Shown one piece after another: positions 17,150-25,925 of a stretch of 64,000 nucleotides of DNA (position 1 is the first letter of the stretch; every line of letters starts with the position of its first letter). The notes beneath the pieces are model-generated. The model saw nothing but the letters and a program-made list of their open reading frames with translations. It was not told the origin of the DNA and did no database searches. Position numbers and translations under genes: made by a program. This DNA comes from Psychroserpens sp. Hel_I_66. GTDB lineage: Bacteria > Bacteroidota > Bacteroidia > Flavobacteriales > Flavobacteriaceae. The DNA lies in assembly GCF_000799465.1 (NCBI RefSeq), contig NZ_JUGU01000001.1:2314501-2378500 (forward strand). The letters run 5' to 3'.

Positions 17150-19054
17150 TTAGGATTTAGAAATTAAGGCGATTTTAGATTTGTCATGCTTTACCATTGA
17201 GGACATAAATTCTCTAAATTCTTTATATTCTTCTTTTGTATAAACACCTTTATTTAAAATTTGTGTTCTTTTGTAAAGCAGTTGGTTATTAGATAGTTTT
17301 TCAATTGAAAATGAATAGCTCCCAAATTTATTGCTTATATCAATTGCATTTGGCATAGCTTCTACCTCAAAACTTGGATCTATAGTGATAACAAATTCAT
17401 CTTTATCCACATAGCCTCTATCTATTTCAAAATCCAGAGTTCTTTTACTATACCGTGTTGGAATACGTGTAACTCTATTGAATGCATTGGGTTGAAATAG
17501 TAGTCGTTTACCGCTTTTTGTTGCAAAACTTTTTGCTGAAACTTTTAAATTTTCAGTAAAAACAATAGCCTCTTTATCGTTATTAAAAGTTATATTTTCT
17601 ACGGAAAGGTTATTTAAATAATCCCAATAGTCTTTAAAATAAAGCTTTTGATCTCTAAAGGTTTGATTTTGGATACCTTCATGCAAAGCATACTGAAAAC
17701 CATGAGTTTTAATTGTAACATCTGCAGATAGTAATCCATCTTGGGCAATTTTGATTTCTGCATTAGTTTGCTGCAAATTTTCTTCTGTTTGGTATATCGT
17801 AGTATGAATTATTTTACCACCTTGAGGCGTGATGAGCAATGCATCTCTATCATCTGTAAAACCAGCTATAAAGCCAAAAGGATTGGTTTGACTGGTACAC
17901 TCTAACCAAATATCCTTTTCTACATTTGGTATGCACAATACTGCGTGATTGCCTTCTGTAGCAGAGAAATCTGTATCAAAACTTGTGATATCCCGACTTC
18001 CATAAATTACTGCATAATGGGATTCTACTCCAACTTCATCTAAAAGTGCTTTTGTATAGTTAGACAACCCTTTACAGTCTGCATAACCTAAACGTTCTAC
18101 ATCGCCAGCCAACATTGGTTTCCATCCACCTATACCAACTTGAACACTAATATATCTGGTTTTTTCCTGCATGTAATTGTAAACTATTTTTGCTTTTTCT
18201 AAATCTGTTGAAGCATCTTTAGTAAGTAACTTAATTTGCTCTTTAACAGTTTCTGGAATTACCTCTGTACCTAATAATAGTTTATCATGCATCCATTTCC
18301 CAAAATCTTCCCAATTGTTATTTACACCTTTCACGCCTTCCATATCAAAATCAATCAAAGCTGCCCTCACTAAAGGCGCATAATTTTTGAAAGCACGACT
18401 ATAAGCTTCTGGTTTAATAGATTTTAAGTCTTGGGCTTTAAAATGTAAATCACTGAGTTCTTCAATATTATAATTCTCTAGATTATTGGTTTTGATTTTA
18501 ATTTTCGTTTCAGAATTATTGACAATCTTATATTCAGAATTTTCAGTACTCACATAAAAACCCTCAATTGGGCTCCAAGATGGTACAAAAGCTGTGCTTT
18601 TAAAATTAATTTCGGTTTCTAAAACTATAGTGTAAGGATAATTTATTGGAGTATAATTAAGATATTTTAATCTATTGTCTGAGTAAAGCGTTCCTCCACT
18701 TACAGCACTTACATCTTCAAAATCCTTTTCTTTGAATTTTTTAATCTGTTCACCGTTACTATCATAAATGATTGCTTCTAATTTTTTTATGCGTCTGTTC
18801 TCATCATAATGAACATAAGAGCCTTGATCTGATATTCCATTTTCGTTATAAACCGTAACAATACGTTTATTGTGATAATCTAGATCATTATAACTATTAA
18901 CCTCTATGAGTGTATTATTATACCTTATAACTGCATTGGCTTTCATTCTCAAATCTAAGGGAACTGAAGATGAGTTTAGCAAATCTTCATTTTGAGAAAA
19001 AGAAAATATAGGTACTAATATCGATAGGACGATTAGGTAATATTTACAGGGCAT
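17150..19054 (-). CDS. DUF3857/transglutaminase-like protein with intact Cys-His
   Basis: About 634 residues from ATG 19052-19054, giving MPCKYYLIVLSILVPIFSFSQ, a signal peptide. The upstream ATG at 19108 is less likely because it adds basic residues before it. The N-terminus is DUF3857 (HYDENRRIKKLEAIIYDSNGEQIKKF). The transglutaminase-like core (~290-400) has Cys in LGYADCKGLSNYTKALL and His in EGNHAVLCIP followed by IWLECTSQ, so catalysis is plausible. Members act in the periplasm or on the outer surface; substrates are not known. It is paired with the degenerate paralogue just downstream, which suggests a heteromeric or regulatory relationship (inference). Confidence 0.8.
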   Translation of the reverse strand: MPCKYYLIVLSILVPIFSFSQNEDLLNSSSVPLDLRMKANAVIRYNNTLIEVNSYNDLDYHNKRIVTVYNENGISDQGSYVHYDENRRIKKLEAIIYDSNGEQIKKFKEKDFEDVSAVSGGTLYSDNRLKYLNYTPINYPYTIVLETEINFKSTAFVPSWSPIEGFYVSTENSEYKIVNNSETKIKIKTNNLENYNIEELSDLHFKAQDLKSIKPEAYSRAFKNYAPLVRAALIDFDMEGVKGVNNNWEDFGKWMHDKLLLGTEVIPETVKEQIKLLTKDASTDLEKAKIVYNYMQEKTRYISVQVGIGGWKPMLAGDVERLGYADCKGLSNYTKALLDEVGVESHYAVIYGSRDITSFDTDFSATEGNHAVLCIPNVEKDIWLECTSQTNPFGFIAGFTDDRDALLITPQGGKIIHTTIYQTEENLQQTNAEIKIAQDGLLSADVTIKTHGFQYALHEGIQNQTFRDQKLYFKDYWDYLNNLSVENITFNNDKEAIVFTENLKVSAKSFATKSGKRLLFQPNAFNRVTRIPTRYSKRTLDFEIDRGYVDKDEFVITIDPSFEVEAMPNAIDISNKFGSYSFSIEKLSNNQLLYKRTQILNKGVYTKEEYKEFREFMSSMVKHDKSKIALISKS

Positions 19055-19145
19055 TTGTAGAGTTTTAGTTAAGCGGAAAATCAAATATAATTTTTTTTGA
19101 TTAACCAATTGTGTAAAAAAACGTAAATCAGAAAAAATTGATTTC

Positions 19146-19658
19146 TTATTTTCTTCTTATGAAAAACTGGACAACCAAAATTATTAAGCACGGTAAACCA
19201 ATATAGTACAGTTCACTCCAAATAACTTTCAGTCCCCATTCTGAAAAGAAATTCTCAATACCAATAGGAGAAACTTTAATGCCTCTAAAGGGTAAAAAAT
19301 ATCTGGAATTGTCAAATGGAATAAAAAAACCAACACCTCTACCTCCACTTGTCATAGCGTCTAAAATACCATGAGAAAGGGTGGATAGACATATAATTAT
19401 TGCGAAAGTTAGTTTTTTAGACTTTCCGAAGAAAAAGGTAAGAAGACCTGTCCATAAAAACGCAAATAAAATAGAATGTGTTAAACCACGATGGCCAAAA
19501 GGACTTGAGTAGTCAATACCATAAAAATAGCCAATCACATCAAGATCTGGGAGCATTGCAGAGCTTATTGCAAGAAATACCAATAATTTACTGGATTTAG
19601 AATCTATAACTTTTGCAGTTGTATAAGCCACCAATCCATGCCCAAAAATTGAAGCCAT
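19146..19658 (-). CDS. DUF457/YdjM-family membrane protein (annotated elsewhere as metal-dependent hydrolase)
   Basis: A 170-residue integral membrane protein with about four hydrophobic segments. It has the family pattern of conserved histidines and aspartates: GHGLVAYTTAKV near the start, LPDLDVIGYFYGIDYSSPFGHRGLTHSILF, and LSHGILDAMTSGGRGVGFFIPF. The PDxD and HRGxTHS motifs are the hallmark of the YdjM/LexA-regulated membrane family, often described as a metal-dependent hydrolase although the substrate is unproven. The start overlaps the dtd stop by one base, so the two are coupled. Confidence 0.87.
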   Translation of the reverse strand: MASIFGHGLVAYTTAKVIDSKSSKLLVFLAISSAMLPDLDVIGYFYGIDYSSPFGHRGLTHSILFAFLWTGLLTFFFGKSKKLTFAIIICLSTLSHGILDAMTSGGRGVGFFIPFDNSRYFLPFRGIKVSPIGIENFFSEWGLKVIWSELYYIGLPCLIILVVQFFIRRK

Positions 19659-20110
19659 TAGTGCTTATCTTTTGTGTCAATAATGATTGTAACCGGACCA
19701 TCGTTGAGCAGTTCTACCTGCATATCTGCTCCAAATTGACCTGTTTGTATATTTTTACCTAAATCACTTTCCAATTGTTTGACAAAATTTTCGTACAAAG
19801 GTATGGCGATGTCTGGTTTAGCTGCTTGAATATAACTTGGTCGATTTCCTTTTTTTGTACTTGCGTGAAGTGTAAACTGACTTACTACTATAGCATCTCC
19901 ATTTGATTGCAAAAGTGAATTGTTCATTACACCATTATCATCTGCAAAAATGCGAAGATTTGCGATCTTATTAGACAGCCATTTAATGTCATCTTGAGTA
20001 TCGTCATCAACAATTCCCAAAAGTATAAGTAAACCAGAATTTATATTGGCTACTTTTTCTCCTTTTATAGTTACCGACGCCTTTGTAACGCGCTGAATGA
20101 CTGCTTTCAA
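19658..20110 (-). CDS. dtd: D-aminoacyl-tRNA deacylase
   Basis: A 150-residue Dtd that removes D-amino acids (and glycine) mis-attached to tRNA. It starts MKAVIQRVTKASVTI, has GLLILLGIVDDDTQDD and the catalytic-site blocks VVSQFTLHAST and, near the C-terminus, GQFGADMQVELLNDGPVTIIID. This is the standard length. It is between rsgA and the DUF457 gene in a tight minus-strand run (49 bases after rsgA, one-base overlap with the next gene). Confidence 0.96.
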   Translation of the reverse strand: MKAVIQRVTKASVTIKGEKVANINSGLLILLGIVDDDTQDDIKWLSNKIANLRIFADDNGVMNNSLLQSNGDAIVVSQFTLHASTKKGNRPSYIQAAKPDIAIPLYENFVKQLESDLGKNIQTGQFGADMQVELLNDGPVTIIIDTKDKH

Positions 20111-20158
20111 TATTTTTTTAAAATTTTATTTAAGCTGAATAGTGCTCACTGAAACCAA

Positions 20159-21109
20159 TTAGTTTTCATCCCAATGATCTGTTCTATAATGCTCATCTTC
20201 TCCTTCTAATATTTGAAGATAGCTTCTATATCTTGAAATGGCAATGTCATCTTTGTCTAAAGCCTCTTTAACTGCACATTTTGGTTCTTCAATATGAAGG
20301 CAATTATTGAATTTACAGTCTTGTTTAAGTTCAAAAAATTCTGGGAAATAATCACCTACTTCTTCCTTATCCATATCAACAATACCAAAACCTTTAATTC
20401 CTGGAGTATCTATGATCTTTGCATCAAAGCTTAAATCAAACATTTCTGCAAATGTGGTTGTATGCTGTCCTTGACTGTGCTGAGTAGAAATTGCTTTTGT
20501 TTTTAAATCTAAATTGGGTTCGATGGCATTGACCAAAGTTGATTTCCCAACACCAGAATGTCCTGCAAACATACTTACTTTGCCAGTCATTAATGCTTTT
20601 ACCTTTTCTGTGTTTTTTCCTGTTTCCGCAGAAATACCAATACATTCGTATCCGATTTTTCTATAGACATACGCTAAAAAACGCACCTCGTCCAATGTCT
20701 CTTCGCTATAGGTATCTATTTTATTAAACAGTAAGATGGTCTTGACGTGATAAGCTTCTGCAGTGACCAAAAAACGATCTATAAAACTGGTAAACGTTGG
20801 AGGATTGTCTATTGTGACCAATAAGAAAACCTGATCAATATTTGATGCTATAATATGGGTTTGTTTTGAAAGATTAACCGATTTACGAACTATGTAATTT
20901 TTGCGATCATGAATATTGTGGATGACTCCTGTTACCTCATCGTTATTGGTTTCGATTTCAAAATCCACAACATCACCAACCGCTATTGGGTTGGTACTTT
21001 TTATGCCCTGAAGCCTGAATTTTCCTTTAATCCTGCATTGGTACGCAGCACCAAGATCGGTTTTAACGGTGTACCAGCTTCCTGTAGATTTATATACGAG
21101 TCCTGTCAT
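20159..21109 (-). CDS. rsgA: Ribosome small subunit-dependent GTPase RsgA
   Basis: A 316-residue circularly permuted GTPase that acts in late 30S maturation. It has an N-terminal OB-fold (~1-70; GLVYKSTGSWYTVKT ... RIKGKFRL), then G motifs in permuted order: NKID (G4), SAETGKN (G5), AGHSGVGKSTL (G1), STQHSQGQHTTTF (G2) and DTPGIKGFG (G3). The C-terminal zinc finger is CKFNNCLHIEEPKCAVK (Cys, Cys, His, Cys). All key residues are present. It probably begins the rsgA-dtd-DUF457 transcript. Confidence 0.97.
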   Translation of the reverse strand: MTGLVYKSTGSWYTVKTDLGAAYQCRIKGKFRLQGIKSTNPIAVGDVVDFEIETNNDEVTGVIHNIHDRKNYIVRKSVNLSKQTHIIASNIDQVFLLVTIDNPPTFTSFIDRFLVTAEAYHVKTILLFNKIDTYSEETLDEVRFLAYVYRKIGYECIGISAETGKNTEKVKALMTGKVSMFAGHSGVGKSTLVNAIEPNLDLKTKAISTQHSQGQHTTTFAEMFDLSFDAKIIDTPGIKGFGIVDMDKEEVGDYFPEFFELKQDCKFNNCLHIEEPKCAVKEALDKDDIAISRYRSYLQILEGEDEHYRTDHWDEN

Positions 21110-21146
21110 TACAGCAAAGATGCTAATAATAAGCGTTTAAAACAAC

Positions 21147-21176
21147 AAAAAAAGACCATCGGTTGATGGTCTTTTT
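21147..21176 (-). terminator. Intrinsic terminator after the 21195 gene
   Basis: A perfect AAAGACCATC/GATGGTCTTT stem with a 4-base loop and a seven-base T run on the minus strand separates the 21195 gene from rsgA. Confidence 0.85.
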
Positions 21177-21194
21177 AAATCTTATTTTAGATTT

Positions 21195-22856
21195 TTAATC
21201 TATAGTCATACGACCTAGCTTATCTTCAGACCTTCTTGAAGAATAAATAAGATATTCTTTATCGGTTTTGATATGATAGACTCCTGGCCTTAAAATCAAT
21301 TGATCTTTTTGTAATTCTTCCGGATCTATCCTACTAATATCTCCATTTGTTCTATCAAATGTAAATGCAGTTGGTATGGCTTTATTATAGTTTCCCAAAG
21401 TTTTTATTTCTTCAATATCTGTTACACCCATATTTTTTTTGTTGTCATTAAATACCACTGTTAGCTCTCCATTGTTATATATTGGAATTGCGCCTAAATA
21501 TTCAGGCCCTTTTCCTAAAACAGCTAAAGGAATCGAGATCCCAACTCCTACCGAAAAATTAGAACCATTACTAAAACTATACATGCCAAGAGACATGGTT
21601 GTAAAGCTTGCTTTTTGATCTTTGGCCAAGACATTTGCCCATTCTACAGACCCATCTGCGTTTAAAGAGGTTACGATAATTTCATTAGTAAAAAAGGTGA
21701 TTGGTGTAAAACTTACGCCAAGACCTCCAATACCTATACCAGAAGATCTGCCTATAATAGATTGTCTATATTCCGCCAGAAAAATTAATCCACCATCTTC
21801 CTTTTCAATCAAACTGTGAGTTGAATAAAATGGCGGTATATCTTTATCTTTTTTCGCACGACGCTCACCAATTAGTTTTGTCTTTGTCTCTAAATCAAAA
21901 ACATTAAATTTTAAATTGGTCACTTCGTTTACCGAAGCATTTATGGTTGCAGAGTAAATACCCTTTAATTTCCAGTTTGCTTTTCCTCTTTTATTAACAC
22001 TAGAGTAAAAACCGACCAAATTAAGTGTGTTATCTGCTGTCATTAACATTTCACAATTGATAACCTCTTTACCGGTAAAATCTATATTAATAACTTCTTT
22101 TGCATAGTTATTTGCTTTTTTAAAGGCATGAACCTCAAATTTCTCGATGTTCTTTTTTTCTTTTCTTTCTCTATAGCTTTCGTTAATTACTAAAAAGATA
22201 TCGTCTTGAAAAGTGACATCAAAATCAGATATAGCAAATTCTAAATCTCTTCTATCTTCAAAAGATACTTTTTCTAAATGTGAGGTAACAATATCAAGAT
22301 TTTCATTGATCAATTTTATCTCGTATTGCATTATTTCTTCCTTATCAAATAAAGAAGCATGCATGATCAATAATTTATCTTGATTAGGTGAATGCTTAAA
22401 ATAGAAAGCTCCTTTTTCTCTGTTTTTTGTGACTTCCGTAGAAAATAATTTTTTTGTATTTGAGGTTAGTTTTCCTTCTTCGGAAATCTCAACTGCCAAT
22501 AAATTATTGATTTTATTTTTTCTGTCGTAAACACTACCAATTATGTAGATTCTATTGTTTAAAACAGCTATTTCCTCAAAAACAGGCTCTTTATCAATAA
22601 AATCGTCCATTTCAATTTCATTTACTGAAACCAAATCCATGTTTTCAGAATTAAAAACTTTGATAAAATAGTTTTTTCCTTTGGTGGCTAGCGTATAAAT
22701 TTTACCATTAGTCTCTCCTGCAATTCTTACAATTGTTTCTTTGTCTGCCTCAATCTCCTCACCATGGGTTATGGTAATTGGACCTAATTTTCCTTGGCCA
22801 TTTACTGTAGTATAAGCGGTAACTAACAGTAAAAAAAATGTGATTTTTTTAATCAT
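21195..22856 (-). CDS. Secreted protein of unknown function
   Basis: A 553-residue protein with signal peptide MIKKITFFLLLVTAYTTVNGQ. The body is rich in beta-strand blocks of 40-60 residues (for example EVHAFKKANNYAKEVINIDFTG, GGLIFLAEYRQSI, EWANVLAKDQKASFTTMSLGMYSF), suggestive of a beta-propeller, but I do not recognise a named family. There is a glycine-rich SSGIGIGGLGVSFTP segment. No T9SS sorting domain or lipobox is seen, so it is likely periplasmic. It is a single-gene transcript ending in a terminator. The start has a good signal peptide and no better alternative. Confidence 0.65.
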   Translation of the reverse strand: MIKKITFFLLLVTAYTTVNGQGKLGPITITHGEEIEADKETIVRIAGETNGKIYTLATKGKNYFIKVFNSENMDLVSVNEIEMDDFIDKEPVFEEIAVLNNRIYIIGSVYDRKNKINNLLAVEISEEGKLTSNTKKLFSTEVTKNREKGAFYFKHSPNQDKLLIMHASLFDKEEIMQYEIKLINENLDIVTSHLEKVSFEDRRDLEFAISDFDVTFQDDIFLVINESYRERKEKKNIEKFEVHAFKKANNYAKEVINIDFTGKEVINCEMLMTADNTLNLVGFYSSVNKRGKANWKLKGIYSATINASVNEVTNLKFNVFDLETKTKLIGERRAKKDKDIPPFYSTHSLIEKEDGGLIFLAEYRQSIIGRSSGIGIGGLGVSFTPITFFTNEIIVTSLNADGSVEWANVLAKDQKASFTTMSLGMYSFSNGSNFSVGVGISIPLAVLGKGPEYLGAIPIYNNGELTVVFNDNKKNMGVTDIEEIKTLGNYNKAIPTAFTFDRTNGDISRIDPEELQKDQLILRPGVYHIKTDKEYLIYSSRRSEDKLGRMTID

Positions 22857-22949
22857 AGGTATGTAATCTTGTTGTTGTTAGGGAAAGAATATTCTTTCAT
22901 TGACAAAAATAAACTTTTAATTCACTTTGAAAAATATACCATTGATTTT

Positions 22950-23693
22950 CTAAATCTTAATCGCTTTTTTTGAAGTGATTTGAACACCTTTTGACAATAT
23001 ATTTATGACATAAATTACGGAAGATTGATTAGATAAATCTATAATAACTTTAGAACTAAGTTTGCGTTCTGTTCTATTTAAAATGATACGACCCGTTAAA
23101 TCTGCTATGATAATGTTTACTTGAGAAATATCTTCTAAAAGACTAATATTGAAAACACCATCCTTTGATGGATTTGGGTAAAGTTTGACAGTTTCTATGT
23201 CTTCCTGACCTTTAAACTTATTTTCAATTAATTCTACATAACAATTTGTCTTTATTGTTTCACATATAATTCCACAAGAAATTGTCCCACTATCAAAAGC
23301 ATTTACAACAACCTCATCCAAAACTTGATAATTTTTTAAATTAATATTAATTTCTTTAAAATGACCTACTACAATATCAACTGGTTCATAACCTACATGT
23401 GATACTCTAAGGGTATCACTTGGTTTAGCTTGGATGTTATATTGATCATTTTCATCTGTCGACGTGCCTAATCTTGTATTCTTTATTGAGATATTCACGT
23501 TTGACAATAGACCAAACTCATCGGTTATTATTCCTTTAATTTCAGATTGCCCAAAAGTGAGGGATGAGATTACAACAGATGCTAAAAGTAAAAGTGATGT
23601 CATGTGTTCGTATCTATTGTTTCTTTTCGTCACGTGTTGTTTGCTGTCAATGTTATTTTTAAGAACATTAAATTTTGAAAACGCTCGGTTCAT
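22950..23693 (-). CDS. Carboxypeptidase-regulatory-like protein with T9SS sorting domain
   Basis: About 247 residues from ATG 23691-23693. A hydrophobic segment (MTSLLLLASVVISSLTFGQ, starting ~30 residues in) is the signal peptide; a start at that second Met is also possible. It is followed by a carboxypeptidase-D regulatory-like beta-sandwich (EIKGIITDEFGLLSNVNISIKNTRLGTSTDENDQYNI ... LRVSHVGYEPVDIVV). The C-terminus (KLYPNPSKDGVFNISL ... VYVINILSKGVQITSKKAIKI pattern) is a T9SS type A sorting domain. A much earlier ATG at 23846 is rejected because a transcription terminator lies between it and this start. Function unknown. Confidence 0.72.
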   Translation of the reverse strand: MNRAFSKFNVLKNNIDSKQHVTKRNNRYEHMTSLLLLASVVISSLTFGQSEIKGIITDEFGLLSNVNISIKNTRLGTSTDENDQYNIQAKPSDTLRVSHVGYEPVDIVVGHFKEININLKNYQVLDEVVVNAFDSGTISCGIICETIKTNCYVELIENKFKGQEDIETVKLYPNPSKDGVFNISLLEDISQVNIIIADLTGRIILNRTERKLSSKVIIDLSNQSSVIYVINILSKGVQITSKKAIKI

Positions 23694-23790
23694 AATGTTG
23701 GAATTTAAATTATGAACCAAACCTACTGGAAATGATAAAGTCATAAAACCAACAATGAGTAAAAACAGCCTTTGAATTAGTAAAGGGCAT

Positions 23791-23816
23791 AAAAAAAGCC
23801 TCAAATTAATGAGGCT
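23791..23816 (-). terminator. Intrinsic terminator of the aromatic amino acid operon
   Basis: GCCTCA and TGAGGC form a stem with a 6-base loop, followed by seven T on the minus strand, about 30 bases after the DAHP synthase stop. It closes the pheA-aminotransferase-tyrA-DAHP synthase transcript. Confidence 0.8.
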
Positions 23817-23846
23817 CAAATCAAATATTTTGTTTAAAATCAACAA

Positions 23847-24929
23847 TTATCCATTAATAACTTTTTCCTGGTGGTTAATTGACTCTTGATGAATTGCCTT
23901 AAACATACGCAGAATAAATTCTTCGCTCAATCCTTTTTCATCACCATGCAGTACCATTTTTCCTAAAATCTCGTTCCAACGTTTGCTTTGTAAAACCGCA
24001 ACGTTTTTTTGCTTTTTAAGCGCACCAATACCATCGGCAACCTTCATTCGTTTTCCTAGAAGTTCAATAATCTGGTTATCGACGACATCTATTTGAGCTC
24101 TTAGATTATTAAGTTCACTATTGTACTCTGCCTCAGGATCAGATTCTTTTCTTATTTTTAAATCTTCCATGATTTTAATTAAGGTTTTAGGTGTTACTTG
24201 CTGTGCAGCATCACTCCATGCATTATCAGGATCATAATGTGTTTCTATCATTAAACCGTCAAAATTGAGATCCAATGCGGTTTGAGACACATCAAAAATC
24301 ATATCTCTTTTACCTGTAATGTGCGAAGGATCATTGATTAATGGTAAATCTGGAAATCTATTTTGAAACTCAATAGCAATTTGCCATTCTGGAATGTTTC
24401 TATATTTTGTTTTCTCATAGGTCGAAAAACCTCTGTGAATAGCACCCAAATTTTTAATTCCTGCAGAATATAATCGTTCAATACCTCCTAACCATAGCGA
24501 CAAATCTGGATTTACTGGATTTTTAACCAATACAATCTTATTTGTTCCTTTTAAGGCATCTGCCAGTTCCTGCATAATAAACGGACTCACAGTAGACCGA
24601 GCGCCAATCCATAATAAATCTATATCATGCGCTAACGCTAATTCTACGTGATTTCTATTAGCAACCTCTGTACAGGTTTTCATTCCTGTTTCTGCTTTTA
24701 CTTTTTGCAACCATTTAAGACCTAAAGCACCAACTCCTTCAAAATTTCCTGGACGTGTTCTTGGTTTCCAAATACCAGCTCGGTAATAATTTACATCAGT
24801 ATCCTTTAGCTCATGGGCTATTTTTAAAACTTGTTCTTCGGTCTCTGCACTGCATGGTCCTGCTATTACTAAAGGATGATCTAGTTTCATATCATCCAAC
24901 CATGTTCTCATTTCTTTCTTGTTTTCCAT
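23847..24929 (-). CDS. Bifunctional DAHP synthase / chorismate mutase
   Basis: A 360-residue fusion. Residues ~1-260 are a type I-beta DAHP synthase that condenses PEP and erythrose-4-phosphate: VIAGPCSAETEEQ, RAGIWKPRTRPGNFEG, LLWIGARSTVSPF, LVKNPVNPD, GAIHRGFSTYEK, DPSHITGKRD and MIETHYDPDNA. Residues ~275-355 are an AroQ-type chorismate mutase (LNNLRAQIDVVDNQIIELLGKRMKVADGIGALKK ... RWNEILGKM). Linking first and branch-point enzymes in one chain allows prephenate or chorismate feedback in related enzymes. It is the last gene of the attenuator-controlled operon. Confidence 0.95.
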   Translation of the reverse strand: MENKKEMRTWLDDMKLDHPLVIAGPCSAETEEQVLKIAHELKDTDVNYYRAGIWKPRTRPGNFEGVGALGLKWLQKVKAETGMKTCTEVANRNHVELALAHDIDLLWIGARSTVSPFIMQELADALKGTNKIVLVKNPVNPDLSLWLGGIERLYSAGIKNLGAIHRGFSTYEKTKYRNIPEWQIAIEFQNRFPDLPLINDPSHITGKRDMIFDVSQTALDLNFDGLMIETHYDPDNAWSDAAQQVTPKTLIKIMEDLKIRKESDPEAEYNSELNNLRAQIDVVDNQIIELLGKRMKVADGIGALKKQKNVAVLQSKRWNEILGKMVLHGDEKGLSEEFILRMFKAIHQESINHQEKVING

Positions 24930-25003
24930 TGCTTTTGGTCTTTTGAATCCATTTTTCCGAAGAAAATAAATTCGTTCTTACTTGTTTTTATTTTATGTTT
25001 TTA

Positions 25004-25855
25004 TCAACCCAACCCGTTCAAAATATCTTTGATGTGGTTGGTGTTTTTCATTTCGTTGTATATAGCATCAAAATCATCTGCCTCCATTAGAGTTTTAAAT
25101 TGCTTTAAATTATTGATGTATTCGTCTAAAGTTTCTATAACGTTCTCTCTATTTTGCTTAAAAATAGGTGTCCACATGGCTGGAGAGCTTTTTGCCAAAC
25201 GTACTGTACTTTCAAATCCGCTGCCTGCCATATCAAAAATGTCACGCTCATTTTTTTCTTTTTCTATCACTGTTTTACCCAGCATAAATGAGCTTATATG
25301 CGATAAATGCGACACGTAAGCGATGTGCTTATCGTGGGCTTCGGGATTCATGTATCGAATACGCATCCCTAAATCCTGAAATAATTTCAAAGCTTTTTCC
25401 TGCAGCTTAAAGGTGGTTTTTTCTACCTCGCAAATGATGTTCGTTTTCTTATTGAACAAATTTGCAATAGCTGCCTTTGGTCCCGAAAATTCGGTACCTG
25501 CAATTGGGTGTGTTGCTAAAAAGTGACGTCTTCTCTCATGGTTCTCTACACTTTTGCACACTGGTAATTTTGTAGAACCTACATCAATCACTAAAGTTTG
25601 CTCGCCAACAGCATCCAAAACTTTTGGCAACTCCAAAACCGCTTTGTCAACCGGTATTGAGAGAATGACCAAATCCGCTTTTTCTAAATCCTCATAGGTC
25701 GCTTTTTCATCAATAAGGTTTAATAATAAAGCTTCGTTTAAATGGTCCTCATTGAGGTCGATTCCAAAAATCGTTGCACCTTCATATTTTGACTTGATGT
25801 CTATTGCTAAACTTCCGCCAATTAACCCAACTCCTATGATGTAAATTTTGTTCAT
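25004..25855 (-). CDS. tyrA: Prephenate dehydrogenase
   Basis: A 283-residue enzyme with an N-terminal Rossmann fold (IIGVGLIGGSLAIDI, GxGxxG at ~7-12) and the TyrA C-terminal helical domain (HFLATHPIAGTEFSGPKAA, containing the catalytic His region; AYVSHLSHISSFMLG; GSGFESTVRLA). It makes 4-hydroxyphenylpyruvate from prephenate for tyrosine. No ACT domain, unlike some long forms. It is third in the aromatic operon. The 70-base gap before it (25856-25925) holds an inverted pair of the 8-mer repeat. Confidence 0.93.
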   Translation of the reverse strand: MNKIYIIGVGLIGGSLAIDIKSKYEGATIFGIDLNEDHLNEALLLNLIDEKATYEDLEKADLVILSIPVDKAVLELPKVLDAVGEQTLVIDVGSTKLPVCKSVENHERRRHFLATHPIAGTEFSGPKAAIANLFNKKTNIICEVEKTTFKLQEKALKLFQDLGMRIRYMNPEAHDKHIAYVSHLSHISSFMLGKTVIEKEKNERDIFDMAGSGFESTVRLAKSSPAMWTPIFKQNRENVIETLDEYINNLKQFKTLMEADDFDAIYNEMKNTNHIKDILNGLG

Positions 25856-25865
25856 TCTTAATTTT

Positions 25866-25914
25866 TTTTCTTCGGAAATTTTATTGTTTTCGTGCTTTAA
25901 TCTTCCGAAGAAAA
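25866..25914. repeat. Inverted pair of the TTCCGAAG 8-mer forming a 12-bp stem
   Basis: TTTTCTTCGGAA at 25866-25877 and its exact reverse complement TTCCGAAGAAAA at 25903-25914 are 25 bases apart, in the gap between the aminotransferase and tyrA genes inside the aromatic operon. Transcribed, it would form a 12-bp hairpin. There is no T run after it in the operon direction, so it is not an obvious terminator there. Confidence 0.8.
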
Positions 25915-25925
25915 TATTTTTAATC

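Noticed and set aside
15134..19054. Prophage or conjugative island
   Set aside because: No integrase, phage structural, relaxase or transposase sequences anywhere; gene content and base composition look like core genome throughout.
23694..23846. Extended N-terminus of the T9SS cargo gene at 22950
   Set aside because: The terminator of the aromatic operon at 23791-23816 lies inside it, and the extension places extra hydrophobic segments before the real signal peptide.
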